NCBI RefSeq assembly: GCF_036245865.1
Contig: NZ_BTTW01000004.1
Location: 310,001-374,000 of the forward strand
Length of the DNA: 64,000 bases
Direction of reading: 5' to 3'
From: Corallococcus caeni
GTDB taxonomy: Bacteria; Myxococcota; Myxococcia; Myxococcales; Myxococcaceae
A program made the position numbers and the translations under genes. Positions 37,389 through 45,936 of this stretch are shown one piece after another. How positions within the stretch are numbered: the first letter of the stretch is position 1; each line of letters opens with the position of its first letter. Below the pieces are notes generated by a model. That model had not been told where the DNA came from. It saw nothing but the letters and a program-made list of their open reading frames with translations, and searched no databases.

Positions 37389-39287
37389 ATGTCCCCCTTG
37401 ATGCGGCGGGTGCTGCACCCGCTGGTGCTGCTCACGTTCTTCGCGCTGTCGGCGTTCCACACCTGGCCGCTCGTGTCCCAGATGAAGGGGCACGTGATGG
37501 GCGGCCGCGAAGACGTCTACATGAACATGTGGCACCTGTGGTGGATGCGGCAGGCCCTCTGGGTGCAGCCGCAGAACCCCTTCTTCGCGCCGTTCCTCCA
37601 CTGGCCGCTCGGTGCGGAGCTGTACTGGCACACGCTGGCGCCCGCGAAGACGCTGTGGGGCGTGGTGCTGCTGCCGTTCATGCCGGTGGAGACGGCGTAC
37701 AACGTGGTGCTGTTCGGCTCGTTCGTGCTGACGGGCTACACGTCGTGGCTGCTGCTGCGCTACCTGCTGGAGCGCGCGGGCCACGGTCCCTGGATCGCGG
37801 CGGCGGCGGCGCTGGCGGGCGCGTGCGTGTTCAACTTCTCGCGCTACCACCTGGCCCACGCGACGGCGCACCTGAACCTCAGCGCGCTGGAGGGGCTGCC
37901 GCTCTACCTGCTGTGCTTCTTCCGCTGGCTGGACGAGGGCAAGCGCAAGTGGCTGGTGGGGCTGGCGCTGTGCGCGTTGTACGTGTTGCTGTGTGACTAC
38001 TACTACCTCGTCTACATCGCGCTCTTCTCGCTCTTGTGGGTGGTGGCGGAGCGGTGGAGGCGGGGGCCGCTGCTCTCCGTGGACACGTGGAGGGATCCGC
38101 TCGTGCGCCGGGCGGTGGTGGCGGGCGTGGCGGCGGGGCTCGCGTGCGTGCCGCCCATCGTGCCACTGCTGCTGCATGCGTTCCCCGCGCCGCTGCAGAT
38201 CCACCACGGCGACTCGGACTACTTCTCGGACCTGTATTCGTTCTTCGTCCCGGACACGCGCTCGGCGTGGATGACGGAGCTGCCGGCGAGCGCGCGTGAG
38301 TTCTCCCTGAACATCCTGCGCATGAAGATGGCGACCAACGCGGAGGAGACCGGCAACTTCCTGGGCTGGCTGACGCCGCTCTTGGCCATCTTCGCGCTGT
38401 GGCGGGGCGTGCCGGAGGGGCGCCGGTGGCTGGGGCTGGGGCTGGGCTTCGCGGTTCTGTCCATGGGCACGGTGCTCAACATCGGCCTGGAGGACCGGGT
38501 GTCCCCGGTGGTGCTGCTCTTCGCCATCGCGCTCGCGGTGGCGCTGGTGCCCGCGTGGCGGGAGCGGGTGTGGCGGCGGGACGTGTTGCTGCTCCTGGCG
38601 CTGGCGGTGTGGCTGTCGCTGTCGGAGCCGCTGACGGCGTTCGGCGTGCCGCTCAAGGTGCAGATTCCCATGCCCTACGTGGTGTTCAAGCACGTGGTGC
38701 CGCTGTTCTCGCGCGGGGGCATGCCGGTGCGCTTCGTGCTGCTCACGTTCCTGTCGCTGTCGGTGCTGGTGGCGTTCGCGGCGGCGCACGCGGGGACGTG
38801 GGCGTCCCGGCGTGACGCGCGGCTGGGCGTGGCGGTGGCGCTCGCGGTGGCGCTGGTGCCGAACGTGGAGTACCGGGGCCTCCAGATGCTGGTGCCCCAG
38901 GTGCCCCGGCTGCCGCCGGTGTTCGACGAGATCCGCGACGCGCCCATGCCCGCGGCGGTGCTGACGGACAACGTGCAGGGGCAGTGGGAGCAGATGTTCC
39001 ACGGCAAGCCGGTGTCCTACGCCCGGCTGTCGCGGTTGCCGGTGCGGGAGTCGGCGCTGGTGGACTCGCGGTTGATCCGCGCGGCGGAAGGGATGCGCAG
39101 CGCGTTCGGCACCGTCACCCCGGAGGAGCGCGAGGAGATGCGGCGCTTCCTGAAGGAGCACCACTTCAAGTGGTACGTGACGCACTTCTTCCACCCCATC
39201 CGCCACCAGTTCATCACGGACGAGCTGGGAGGAGAGATGGTGCACCAGGACGGCTACGTCACCGTGTACCGCTTCCCCGAGGGGTAG
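37389..39287 (+). CDS. Polytopic membrane protein, GT-C-glycosyltransferase-like
   Basis: 632 residues from ATG 37389 (ATG 37401 also possible). About eleven hydrophobic segments are spread over residues 10-490, followed by a soluble C-terminal domain (about 495-632). The first loop (MGGREDVYMNMWHLWWMRQAL, then FFAPFLHWPLG) is acidic and aromatic like the catalytic loop of GT-C transferases that use polyprenyl-phosphate sugars. A hydrophilic loop near LQIHHGDSDYFSDLYSFFVPDTR may be extracytoplasmic. No named family is asserted. It is probably cotranscribed with the methyltransferase and is tail-to-tail with the next gene with a 3-bp gap. Confidence 0.75.
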   Translation: MSPLMRRVLHPLVLLTFFALSAFHTWPLVSQMKGHVMGGREDVYMNMWHLWWMRQALWVQPQNPFFAPFLHWPLGAELYWHTLAPAKTLWGVVLLPFMPVETAYNVVLFGSFVLTGYTSWLLLRYLLERAGHGPWIAAAAALAGACVFNFSRYHLAHATAHLNLSALEGLPLYLLCFFRWLDEGKRKWLVGLALCALYVLLCDYYYLVYIALFSLLWVVAERWRRGPLLSVDTWRDPLVRRAVVAGVAAGLACVPPIVPLLLHAFPAPLQIHHGDSDYFSDLYSFFVPDTRSAWMTELPASAREFSLNILRMKMATNAEETGNFLGWLTPLLAIFALWRGVPEGRRWLGLGLGFAVLSMGTVLNIGLEDRVSPVVLLFAIALAVALVPAWRERVWRRDVLLLLALAVWLSLSEPLTAFGVPLKVQIPMPYVVFKHVVPLFSRGGMPVRFVLLTFLSLSVLVAFAAAHAGTWASRRDARLGVAVALAVALVPNVEYRGLQMLVPQVPRLPPVFDEIRDAPMPAAVLTDNVQGQWEQMFHGKPVSYARLSRLPVRESALVDSRLIRAAEGMRSAFGTVTPEEREEMRRFLKEHHFKWYVTHFFHPIRHQFITDELGGEMVHQDGYVTVYRFPEG

Positions 39288-39290
39288 CGG

Positions 39291-40100
39291 TCATTCGCAT
39301 TCGGCGTACTCGATGTTCTCGCGCTGGACGTCGCTCGCGGACACGGCGCCGTCGCTCACGGTCACGGTGACGCTCTCGTCCGCGGACAGCATGGCGCCAC
39401 ACTCGGCGAAGGCGCTGGCGCCGCAGCTGCGGGTGAGGACCACCTTGCCGGTGCCCTTCTTCGCTTCGAGTCGCGTGTTCGTGCAGCGGTAGGCGGTGGG
39501 GCCGGAGCCCGGGTCGTTTCCGCGGACGTCCTCGTCGCCCTCGGTGTCCGCCGTGTCGAGGACCTCGCCGTCCTTGCCGAAGAGGACGAAGTGGAAGCGG
39601 GTCCGGGAGACGGTGTTGCCGCGTCCCTCCTCGTCGGGGGACTCCGACTCCTCCTGGGTGAACACGCGCAGGGTCGCGTCCGAGGAGATCTTGAGGACCT
39701 CGTCCCGGGCCTCCAGTGGGGAGTCCGGCCCCTTGGGACAGGCGAGCTTCTTCGCGGGGAGCTTCACCTCGCGGGAGTACGTCCCCGGCGCGAGCAGCTT
39801 GAGGTGCTCGAGGACAGGGGCCGCTTCGTCAGCCGCGCAGGTGCCCAGGAGCCAGACCCAGAAGCCGGGCTTGAGGCCCGGGACGGTCTTGCTCGCGACG
39901 AGCCTGGGGTGGCCTTCGGGAAGGGTGAGGCCGGTCTTCTCGAGCAGCTTCTCGAGCTCGGGCCAGGTGGCCTGCTGCGCCTCCGCTTCGGCCTTGTCCT
40001 TGGAGCCCTTCCAGATGAGCGCGGCGGGCTTGTCCCCGGCTTCAGCGCGGAAGGCCCCGGTGAGGGCCAGCAGGCCCAGGACGACGATGGATGGACGCAT
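39291..40100 (-). CDS. Uncharacterised secreted protein
   Basis: 269 residues. A Sec signal peptide is visible (MRPSIVVLGLLALTGAFRAEA, likely cut after AEA). The mature part has six cysteines in two halves (GTCAADE, LACPKG; RCTNTR, RSCGA, AECGA, AECE) that could form disulfides. An acidic stretch (EESESPDEEGRG) lies in the middle. I recognise no family. Confidence 0.7.
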   Translation of the reverse strand: MRPSIVVLGLLALTGAFRAEAGDKPAALIWKGSKDKAEAEAQQATWPELEKLLEKTGLTLPEGHPRLVASKTVPGLKPGFWVWLLGTCAADEAAPVLEHLKLLAPGTYSREVKLPAKKLACPKGPDSPLEARDEVLKISSDATLRVFTQEESESPDEEGRGNTVSRTRFHFVLFGKDGEVLDTADTEGDEDVRGNDPGSGPTAYRCTNTRLEAKKGTGKVVLTRSCGASAFAECGAMLSADESVTVTVSDGAVSASDVQRENIEYAECE

Positions 40101-40245
40101 GGCGGTTCCCCCTTGCGGTACGCGACCGCACCGACCGCGACGCTAGGCCCCGGACGACCACGCTGTACACCACCTGTCCGACACGGCGCCCACCGGTCTG
40201 CTTGTCGGAACAGCCGCGGAGGGCTCTGCCGGCGCCGGTCCGCCC

Positions 40246-40270
40246 AACTGGTCCGACTGTCGGACCAGTT
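40246..40270. terminator. 25-bp perfect palindrome (copy 2 of dispersed element)
   Basis: AACTGGTCCGAC (40246-40257) and GTCGGACCAGTT (40259-40270) flank a single T, a 12-bp perfect stem. It begins 39 bp after the stop of the proline-rich gene. The core GGTCCGACTGTCGGACC is shared with 9985-10000. The 12-mer ACCTGTCCGACA at 40172-40183 is also identical to 9981-9992. Confidence 0.6.
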
Positions 40271-40309
40271 CGCGGTGCGCCGCCGCCGGGAGGTGTCCTG
40301 TCCGCGGGC

Positions 40310-41395
40310 TCAGGGCTTCTTGGGTCCGCCGCGCTTCGGGCGAGAGCCACGTGACGCAGGGGGACGAGGCGTGCCCTCCGGCCGAGGCGTCTGCTCGCGA
40401 GAGGGCTTCGCGGGCCGTGCATTCTTGGGGCGGGAGGGCTTCGCCGGACGACGGCGCTCGTCCGTCTGCGCCGGTCGGGATGACCCGCTGAGGTCGATGC
40501 GTGGAGGCAACGGCGGACGGACCTGTTCCGTGGACGCAGGCTCCACGGGACGCTGTTGCCCGGAGGCGGATGGCGGCTTCGGCGGACGACGCTGCTCCTC
40601 AAGCCGCGGGTTCGCGGGCCGCTCGGCGGCAACTGCCGACGGAGGCTTGGGCGGACGGCCCTGCTCGTTACGCGGGGGCTTGGGCGGATGGCCCTGCGCT
40701 CCAGGAGCAGGCTTTGGCGGACGGCCGTGCTCCGGGTGTGACGGCTTCGGCGGACGGCCCTGCTCGTCACGCGGCGGCTTCGGCGGACGGCCTTGCTCCG
40801 GGTGTGACGGCTTCGGCGGACGGCCTTGCTCGCCATGCGGAGGCTTCGGCGGACGGCCGTACTCGATGGCCGGTAGCGGCCTCGTCCTGGGCGGTGGGCC
40901 TTCCGCTTCCTCGTCAGCCGGCGCACGGGGCGCGGGCCGGCCGTAGGCGGCGGGCGGGAGCGGCTTCGGCGGCCTGGGGGCTTCTGCTGGCGGCTGTGCC
41001 TTCGCGGCCTGCGCCCTCAGCGTGTCCACCTCGCGGCGCAGCCGGAGGACCTCCGCGGAGAGCTGGGCGTAGGAGTCTCGCACCAGCCCGTTGAACACGC
41101 GCTGGCGGCCCAGGGTCTCGTTGATCAACACCTGGCACGTCCTGCGGAAGGCCCACTTGGCCACCAGCACCGCCTGGCCCATGCCGGCGCGGTGCGTGTG
41201 CAGCGGCAGGGCGCGCGTGGTGTCCGCGTTCTCCTCCAGCGCGTGCATGTTGAACGTCAGCGGATCCACGCGCGGCTCCACGCCGTCCTCCGGCACCTCC
41301 GCCGGCTCCGACGTGGGCAGCCCGCGCACGCGCAGCCGCTCCTCGATGCGGGCCACCAGGGCCCCCGTGGGAATGTCCCGTCCGAGCAGCTTCAT
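40310..41395 (-). CDS. Proline-rich 11-residue-repeat protein with coiled-coil N-terminus
   Basis: 361 residues; its ATG overlaps the stop of the upstream glycosyltransferase (ATGA), so the two are coupled. Residues about 50-120 (AGMGQAVLVAKWAFRRTCQVLINETLGRQRVFN, then a coiled coil AEVLRLRREVDTLRAQ) look like the N-terminal stalk that often precedes methyltransferase or glycosyltransferase domains in polysaccharide loci, but no enzyme domain follows. Instead residues about 175-255 hold seven copies of an 11-residue unit (EQGRPPKPSHP and variants), then a basic P/K/R-rich tail. It is probably a disordered scaffold or regulator for the transferase. The function is unknown. Confidence 0.7.
   Translation of the reverse strand: MKLLGRDIPTGALVARIEERLRVRGLPTSEPAEVPEDGVEPRVDPLTFNMHALEENADTTRALPLHTHRAGMGQAVLVAKWAFRRTCQVLINETLGRQRVFNGLVRDSYAQLSAEVLRLRREVDTLRAQAAKAQPPAEAPRPPKPLPPAAYGRPAPRAPADEEAEGPPPRTRPLPAIEYGRPPKPPHGEQGRPPKPSHPEQGRPPKPPRDEQGRPPKPSHPEHGRPPKPAPGAQGHPPKPPRNEQGRPPKPPSAVAAERPANPRLEEQRRPPKPPSASGQQRPVEPASTEQVRPPLPPRIDLSGSSRPAQTDERRRPAKPSRPKNARPAKPSREQTPRPEGTPRPPASRGSRPKRGGPKKP
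40640..40866 (-). repeat. 33-bp tandem repeat inside the proline-rich gene
   Basis: About seven units of 33 bp encode the GRPPKP-type 11-mer. They keep the reading frame, so copy-number change would alter length without disrupting the gene. Confidence 0.75.
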
Positions 41396-43629
41396 CGGTG
41401 TGTCTCCTCCACGATGCGCGCCATCTCTTCCCGGTACGCCGTGACCACCTGGGGCCACGTGTGCCGCTGCGCGTAGATGCGGGCCCGCTGGCCCATCACG
41501 TCCCGGGACTCACCCACCTCGCGCAGCCCTTCGATGAACGACGCCAGCCCCCGGTACACCCGGCCCGCGCCACTGCGCTCCACCTGTCCCACCAGCACGT
41601 CCGAGTGCCCGTTCACCAGCACCGGCGTCCCCTGCGCGAACGCCTCCAGCGTCAGGAGCGACAGGCTCTCGAACTTCGACGGCACCACCACCGCCAGCGC
41701 TCCCGCCAGCGCGTCGTGCTTGTCCTGTTCGGAGATGCGCCCCACGTGACGCACGCCCTCGCCGCTCACGTCCATGTTCGCTTCGCCCGCGAGCACCAGC
41801 TCCGGCGCGTCCTGGTACTTCGCCCGCAGCTTGCGGTGGAACGTCAGCAGGTCCGGTACGCCCTTGCCCGGCTCCAGGCGGCCCACGTAGAGCAGGTAGC
41901 GGCCGTGCACGCCGTACTTCGCCCGGAAGCGGTCGGGCACCGCCGGCAGCGCCTCCACGCCCACGCCCACCACGCGCGCCCGCGCATGGTCCGGGTGGAA
42001 GCGCCCGAGCATGTCGACCTCCTCCGGCGTGTTGCACATCAACACCCGGGGCCGGTTGAACACGTCCGCGTAGACGCCGAAGCGGATGGGCGGCTCGTCG
42101 TGCGCGGTGGGCACCAGCATCGCGCGGTCCGCCACCAGCGGCAGGCCCCACGCCGTGGGCGCGTAGAGGTACGTGAAGAACAGGTAGCCGTCGTACGCGT
42201 CCTGCGTGGTGGCCAGATGGTCAATCAGTCCGGGGCTCAGCGGGCCCTGCTCGGCCACCCACTGCTCCTCGCGCAGCCGCTCGTTGCCGTGGCCGAACAC
42301 CTGCCGAGACAGGCCGTTGAACGCGTGGATGTTGCGCGTGCGCGTCACCGGGAAGCGCAGCACCTTCGCGCGGCCCACCCGGTCCTCGCCGGGCGGGAAG
42401 GCGTTCTCCCACGTCAGGTGGTTCTTCGCGCAGGTCGTCACCACCGTGACGTCCCAGTGCGGGGCCAGGTGCTCCGCCACCTGCGCGGCGTGGCTCTCCG
42501 CGCCGCCCGTCACCTCGCCGTAGCGCTGCACCACCAGCGCCACGCGCGGCCGCTTCGCCGGGGCCCTGCGCGGACGGGGCGGCGGCGCCACCACGCCCTC
42601 CAGCGCACGCGTCAGCGACACCTGCGCGGCGGCGGGGGAGAAGTGCTGGAGCCTTCGCGCCTGGCCTTCGAGCACCGCCTTGCGCAGGTCGCGGTCCTCG
42701 CTCAGGTCCACCGCCAGCTCCGCGAGGAACGCGTAGCGCTTCTGGTCGAACGCGATGCCCGCCCCGCCCAGCGTCTCCGGCACGGCCGCCGCGGCGTACG
42801 CGAGCACGGGCACTTCGGAGGCCATGGCCTCGATGATGGGGACGCTGAAGCCCTCGTGCTCGCTCATGGAGACGAACACGGACGCGGAGCGGTACACCGC
42901 CACCAGCTCCGGATGCGACAGGCGCCCCAGGAAGTGCACCCCGCTCAGGTCCTTCATCTCGCGCTGAAGCAGCTTGAAGTAGCGGCTGCCTGGCTCGTAG
43001 CCGCCGACAATCAGCAGGCGCGCCTGGGGACGGATGCGCAGCAATTCGCGGTGCAGCGCGAGCAGGTCCTCGAAGCGCTTGTGCGGCATCACCCGGCTCA
43101 CCGACACAAGGGTGGGGCCGGGCCCGGACAGCTCCGCGAGCTTCTTCCCATCCGCCACGGACGCGGCGAAGCGCTCCTTCTCGATGAAGAGCTGCACGGT
43201 GTGCACGTTGCGGTGGCCGGCGACGCGCAGCTCCGCGCCGTTGAAGTCCGAGTCCCCGATGGACACGTCCAGGAAGGGCGCCATCGCGGCGATCTGTGCG
43301 CGGCCCGCCACCAGCGCGTGCTCCAGCGGCGTGTCCCGGTAGAAGCGCGCGGGGCTGATGTTGTGGAACACCACGCCCCGCTTGCAGTCCAGGTGCATCA
43401 GCCGTCCGCTCAAGGGCGACGCGATGCCGTGGTGGTACAGCACCAGGTCATCCGGCTTCGGCTTCAGCGTGAAGACGTGGCGGGCCAGGCCCTGCAGCCC
43501 TCCGGCGACCTCCTCCGCGTAGATGTCGCCTGCGTGCCCCATGCGGCGCAGCAGGAGTTGCAGGTGCAGCGCGGCCTGACCGGAGGCGTCGCCGGGGCCG
43601 AAGCTTGGGATCAACTGATGGACCGCCAT
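41392..43629 (-). CDS. Double-domain GT4-family glycosyltransferase
   Basis: 745 residues from ATG 43627-43629 (a GTG seven codons earlier is less likely). Two GT-B glycosyltransferases are joined: domain 1 (about 1-365) has VSRVMPHKRFEDLLALHREL, SEHEGFSVPIIEAMASEVPVLAY, and domain 2 (about 370-745) starts RVALVVQRYGEVTGGAESHAAQVAEHL and has YVGRLEPGKGVPDLL and SKFESLSLLTLEAFAQGTPVLV. Each carries the EX7E-type motif. The fusion may add two sugars in sequence. Divergent from another GT4 gene 29 bp away, and coupled to the proline-rich gene. Confidence 0.9.
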   Translation of the reverse strand: MAVHQLIPSFGPGDASGQAALHLQLLLRRMGHAGDIYAEEVAGGLQGLARHVFTLKPKPDDLVLYHHGIASPLSGRLMHLDCKRGVVFHNISPARFYRDTPLEHALVAGRAQIAAMAPFLDVSIGDSDFNGAELRVAGHRNVHTVQLFIEKERFAASVADGKKLAELSGPGPTLVSVSRVMPHKRFEDLLALHRELLRIRPQARLLIVGGYEPGSRYFKLLQREMKDLSGVHFLGRLSHPELVAVYRSASVFVSMSEHEGFSVPIIEAMASEVPVLAYAAAAVPETLGGAGIAFDQKRYAFLAELAVDLSEDRDLRKAVLEGQARRLQHFSPAAAQVSLTRALEGVVAPPPRPRRAPAKRPRVALVVQRYGEVTGGAESHAAQVAEHLAPHWDVTVVTTCAKNHLTWENAFPPGEDRVGRAKVLRFPVTRTRNIHAFNGLSRQVFGHGNERLREEQWVAEQGPLSPGLIDHLATTQDAYDGYLFFTYLYAPTAWGLPLVADRAMLVPTAHDEPPIRFGVYADVFNRPRVLMCNTPEEVDMLGRFHPDHARARVVGVGVEALPAVPDRFRAKYGVHGRYLLYVGRLEPGKGVPDLLTFHRKLRAKYQDAPELVLAGEANMDVSGEGVRHVGRISEQDKHDALAGALAVVVPSKFESLSLLTLEAFAQGTPVLVNGHSDVLVGQVERSGAGRVYRGLASFIEGLREVGESRDVMGQRARIYAQRHTWPQVVTAYREEMARIVEETHR

Positions 43630-43658
43630 GGGGGGCCGTATGTAGCACACGGCATGGT

Positions 43659-44768
43659 ATGAGGCGGCCCGTGTCGACCCCCGGACCCATCGCCTTCGAC
43701 GCCACCCTGTGGGACGAACCCACCACCGGCATCGGCCTCTACACCCGCTGCCTCGCGGAAGCGCTCCAGGCCCAGGGCGTCCACCTGGACCGGATGGGCG
43801 CGCGCAGGTCCGGTGAGCACCCGCGAGGCGTCCAGAAGCGGACGCCGTGGACGCTGGCCACGCTGCCCAAGCTGCTCAAGGCCTCACCGCCGCCCGTCTA
43901 CCACGCGCTCAGCAACTTCAACCTGCCGCTGCGGCGCACGCCGGGCACCGCGTACGTGCTCACCGTGCACGACCTGGTGCCGTTGGACCTGCCGCACACG
44001 GTGTCCACGCCGTTCCGGTGGCAGTTCCGGCTGTGGCTCGCGCGCAGCCTGATGCTCGCGGACCGGCTGGTGTGCATCAGCGAGTGCACGCGCCAGGACC
44101 TGGTGCGCCGCTTCCCCCAGGTGGAGCCGCGCACGGTCGTCGTGCCCAACGGCGTGGACCACGTGAACGCGCCCACGCTGGACGCGGCAGACGAGGACTT
44201 CCTCCACGCGCTCAACCTGCCGAAGGACTACGTGCTGTACGCGGGCTCGCTCGACGTGCGCAAGAACGTGGACCTGGTGCTGGACGCGCAGGAGCGGCTG
44301 CACGCGCGCGGCCGGCCCTTCTCGCTCGTGCTCGCGGGGCAGAGCTGGTTCGGCTCCGGGACGGTGGAGACGCGCATCGCGCGGCTGCGCTCGGAGGGGC
44401 TGGACGTGCGGGCGCTGGGCTACCAGACCCCGGCCATCTTCTACGCGCTGATGCGCCGCGCGGCGCTGTTCGTCTTCCCCTCGCGCTACGAGGGCTTCGG
44501 CCTGCCGCCCCTGGAGGCCATGCGCCTGGGCACGCCCACGGTGGTGTCCACGGCGGGCTCGCTGCCGGAGGTGTGCGGGAGCGCCGCGCCCGCGGTGGAT
44601 CCGGACGACGCGGAAGGGCTGGCGGCAGTTATTGACCGACTGTTGCGTTCGCCGGAGGAGCGCCGCGCGCTGTCGGAGGCGGGCCAGCGTCAGGCCGCGA
44701 AGTTCACCTGGGCCCGCACCGCGGAAGGGACGCGGGCCGCTTACGATGCGGCGCTGCGCCACCGGTAG
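43659..44768 (+). CDS. GT4-family glycosyltransferase
   Basis: 369 residues from ATG 43659 (GTG 43671 possible). GT-B fold: N-terminal IAFDATLWDEPTTGIGLYTRCLAEAL and VLTVHDLVPLDLP, C-terminal VLYAGSLDVRKNVDLVLDA and FPSRYEGFGLPPLEAMRLGTPTVVS. Close in pattern to mannosyl- and rhamnosyltransferases of surface glycans, in keeping with gmd-rmd 3 kb away. No membrane segment is seen. The donor and acceptor are not determined. Confidence 0.92.
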   Translation: MRRPVSTPGPIAFDATLWDEPTTGIGLYTRCLAEALQAQGVHLDRMGARRSGEHPRGVQKRTPWTLATLPKLLKASPPPVYHALSNFNLPLRRTPGTAYVLTVHDLVPLDLPHTVSTPFRWQFRLWLARSLMLADRLVCISECTRQDLVRRFPQVEPRTVVVPNGVDHVNAPTLDAADEDFLHALNLPKDYVLYAGSLDVRKNVDLVLDAQERLHARGRPFSLVLAGQSWFGSGTVETRIARLRSEGLDVRALGYQTPAIFYALMRRAALFVFPSRYEGFGLPPLEAMRLGTPTVVSTAGSLPEVCGSAAPAVDPDDAEGLAAVIDRLLRSPEERRALSEAGQRQAAKFTWARTAEGTRAAYDAALRHR

Positions 44769-44828
44769 GCATTTTCCGGTGGAAGGGGCGTCACGCCAAC
44801 CGGCCCGCCAAGGGCCCCCTGGAGGAAC

Positions 44829-45386
44829 ATGCGACTGCTCGTGTGGAGTGGAATCGTCTGCGGAATGCTGCTCGGGTGCGCGGGGTCGAACGCGGCGCGC
44901 AAGGACGAGGCCCAGCAGCCCGCCCCCACCGCGGAGCAGGAGGCGCCGCCCACCCCCGTGACGCCTCCGGAGAAGCAGGCGCAGTCGCCCGCGGCGGAGG
45001 CGGAGAACCAGGAGCCGGCCATCGTCATGCCGCTGGAGGTCACGGAGACGCCCGCGCCCCGCGACCCGCTCGCCATTGAATCGATGAGCGTGAAGGGCAC
45101 CGTGCTGACGCTCCACGTCCGCCACGGCGGCGGCTGCAAGGAGCACCGCTACGGCCTGGCGTGGGACGGGCGCTTCACGAAGACGGCGGAGGGCGAGCCG
45201 CGCGCGGAGCTGACCCTGCTGCACGACGCGAACAACGACCGCTGCAAGGCCCTGGTCTACAAGGACCTGGCGTTCGACCTGTCCACGCTGCAGCAGGAGT
45301 GGAGCGAGAAGGGCAACGGCGACCACGCCACGCTCCACCTGGACTTCAACGGCGTGCCGGAGCAGTCCGCCCGCTTCAAGTTCTGA
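44829..45386 (+). CDS. Uncharacterised lipoprotein
   Basis: 185 residues. MRLLVWSGIVCGMLLGC ends in a lipobox (LLGC, Cys17). A linker rich in P, A, E and Q (about 20-75) leads to a compact C-terminal domain (about 80-185) with VLTLHVRHGGGCKEHRYGLAWDGRF and a second cysteine at RCKALVY, perhaps disulfide-linked. I recognise no family. Its 3' end overlaps the convergent NADAR gene by 11 bp. Confidence 0.78.
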   Translation: MRLLVWSGIVCGMLLGCAGSNAARKDEAQQPAPTAEQEAPPTPVTPPEKQAQSPAAEAENQEPAIVMPLEVTETPAPRDPLAIESMSVKGTVLTLHVRHGGGCKEHRYGLAWDGRFTKTAEGEPRAELTLLHDANNDRCKALVYKDLAFDLSTLQQEWSEKGNGDHATLHLDFNGVPEQSARFKF

Positions 45387-45888
45387 CCGGTGCCTGCCCC
45401 TGCGCGAGGAGGTCCTCGCGCAGGCGCGTCAGCACCTTGCCCAGCAGGTTCAGCCCCCGCCACGTGGCCGGGTCCTGGATGCGCGGGTCCTCCGCGTTCA
45501 GCCCCACGCCCCAGATGCGGTCCAGGGGGCTGGCCTCCACCAGCACCGTGCCCCGGGTGGCGAGCAGCGCCTCCAGGAGGTGCCGGTGCTGCGTGAACTT
45601 CGCGTGGTTGCCCTCGTAGACGATGCGCTCGCGCTCGCGCTCCCAGAGGGCCGGGTCGAACGGGCTCACCTTGCGGCCCAGCGCCTTGTGCTGCTTGGGC
45701 GCGGCGGCGCGCAGCACCTGTTCCAGCACGCGCGTGTCGCCGAACAGGCGCGCCTTGCCCGCCATCATGTACTGCTCCGCGCAGGTGTAGCGCACGCCGC
45801 CCACCTCGAACACGGACGGGTGCCACTGCGAGAAGAAGGAGTCCTCCTTCCAGAAGAACGTGAACCGCGGCGACGAAGACGTGGGCAT
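45376..45888 (-). CDS. NADAR-family (YbiA-like) N-glycosidase
   Basis: 170 residues. FTFFWKEDSFFSQWHPSVFEVGGVRYTCAEQYMMAGKARLFGD at the N-terminus and IVYEGNHAKFTQHRHLLEALLATRGTVLVEASPLDRIWGVGL later are diagnostic for NADAR. E. coli YbiA hydrolyses unstable riboflavin-pathway intermediates; other members reverse or process ADP-ribose-type modifications, so the substrate is uncertain. Cytoplasmic. Confidence 0.9.
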   Translation of the reverse strand: MPTSSSPRFTFFWKEDSFFSQWHPSVFEVGGVRYTCAEQYMMAGKARLFGDTRVLEQVLRAAAPKQHKALGRKVSPFDPALWERERERIVYEGNHAKFTQHRHLLEALLATRGTVLVEASPLDRIWGVGLNAEDPRIQDPATWRGLNLLGKVLTRLREDLLAQGQAPVRT

Positions 45889-45936
45889 CGCAGGCCTCCA
45901 GAAGTCTTGGTGTAGTTATGACACGAACGTGCGGCG

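Noticed and set aside
40640..40866. A CRISPR array in the 33-bp repeats
   Set aside because: The repeats are contiguous without unique spacers and encode an in-frame proline-rich peptide.
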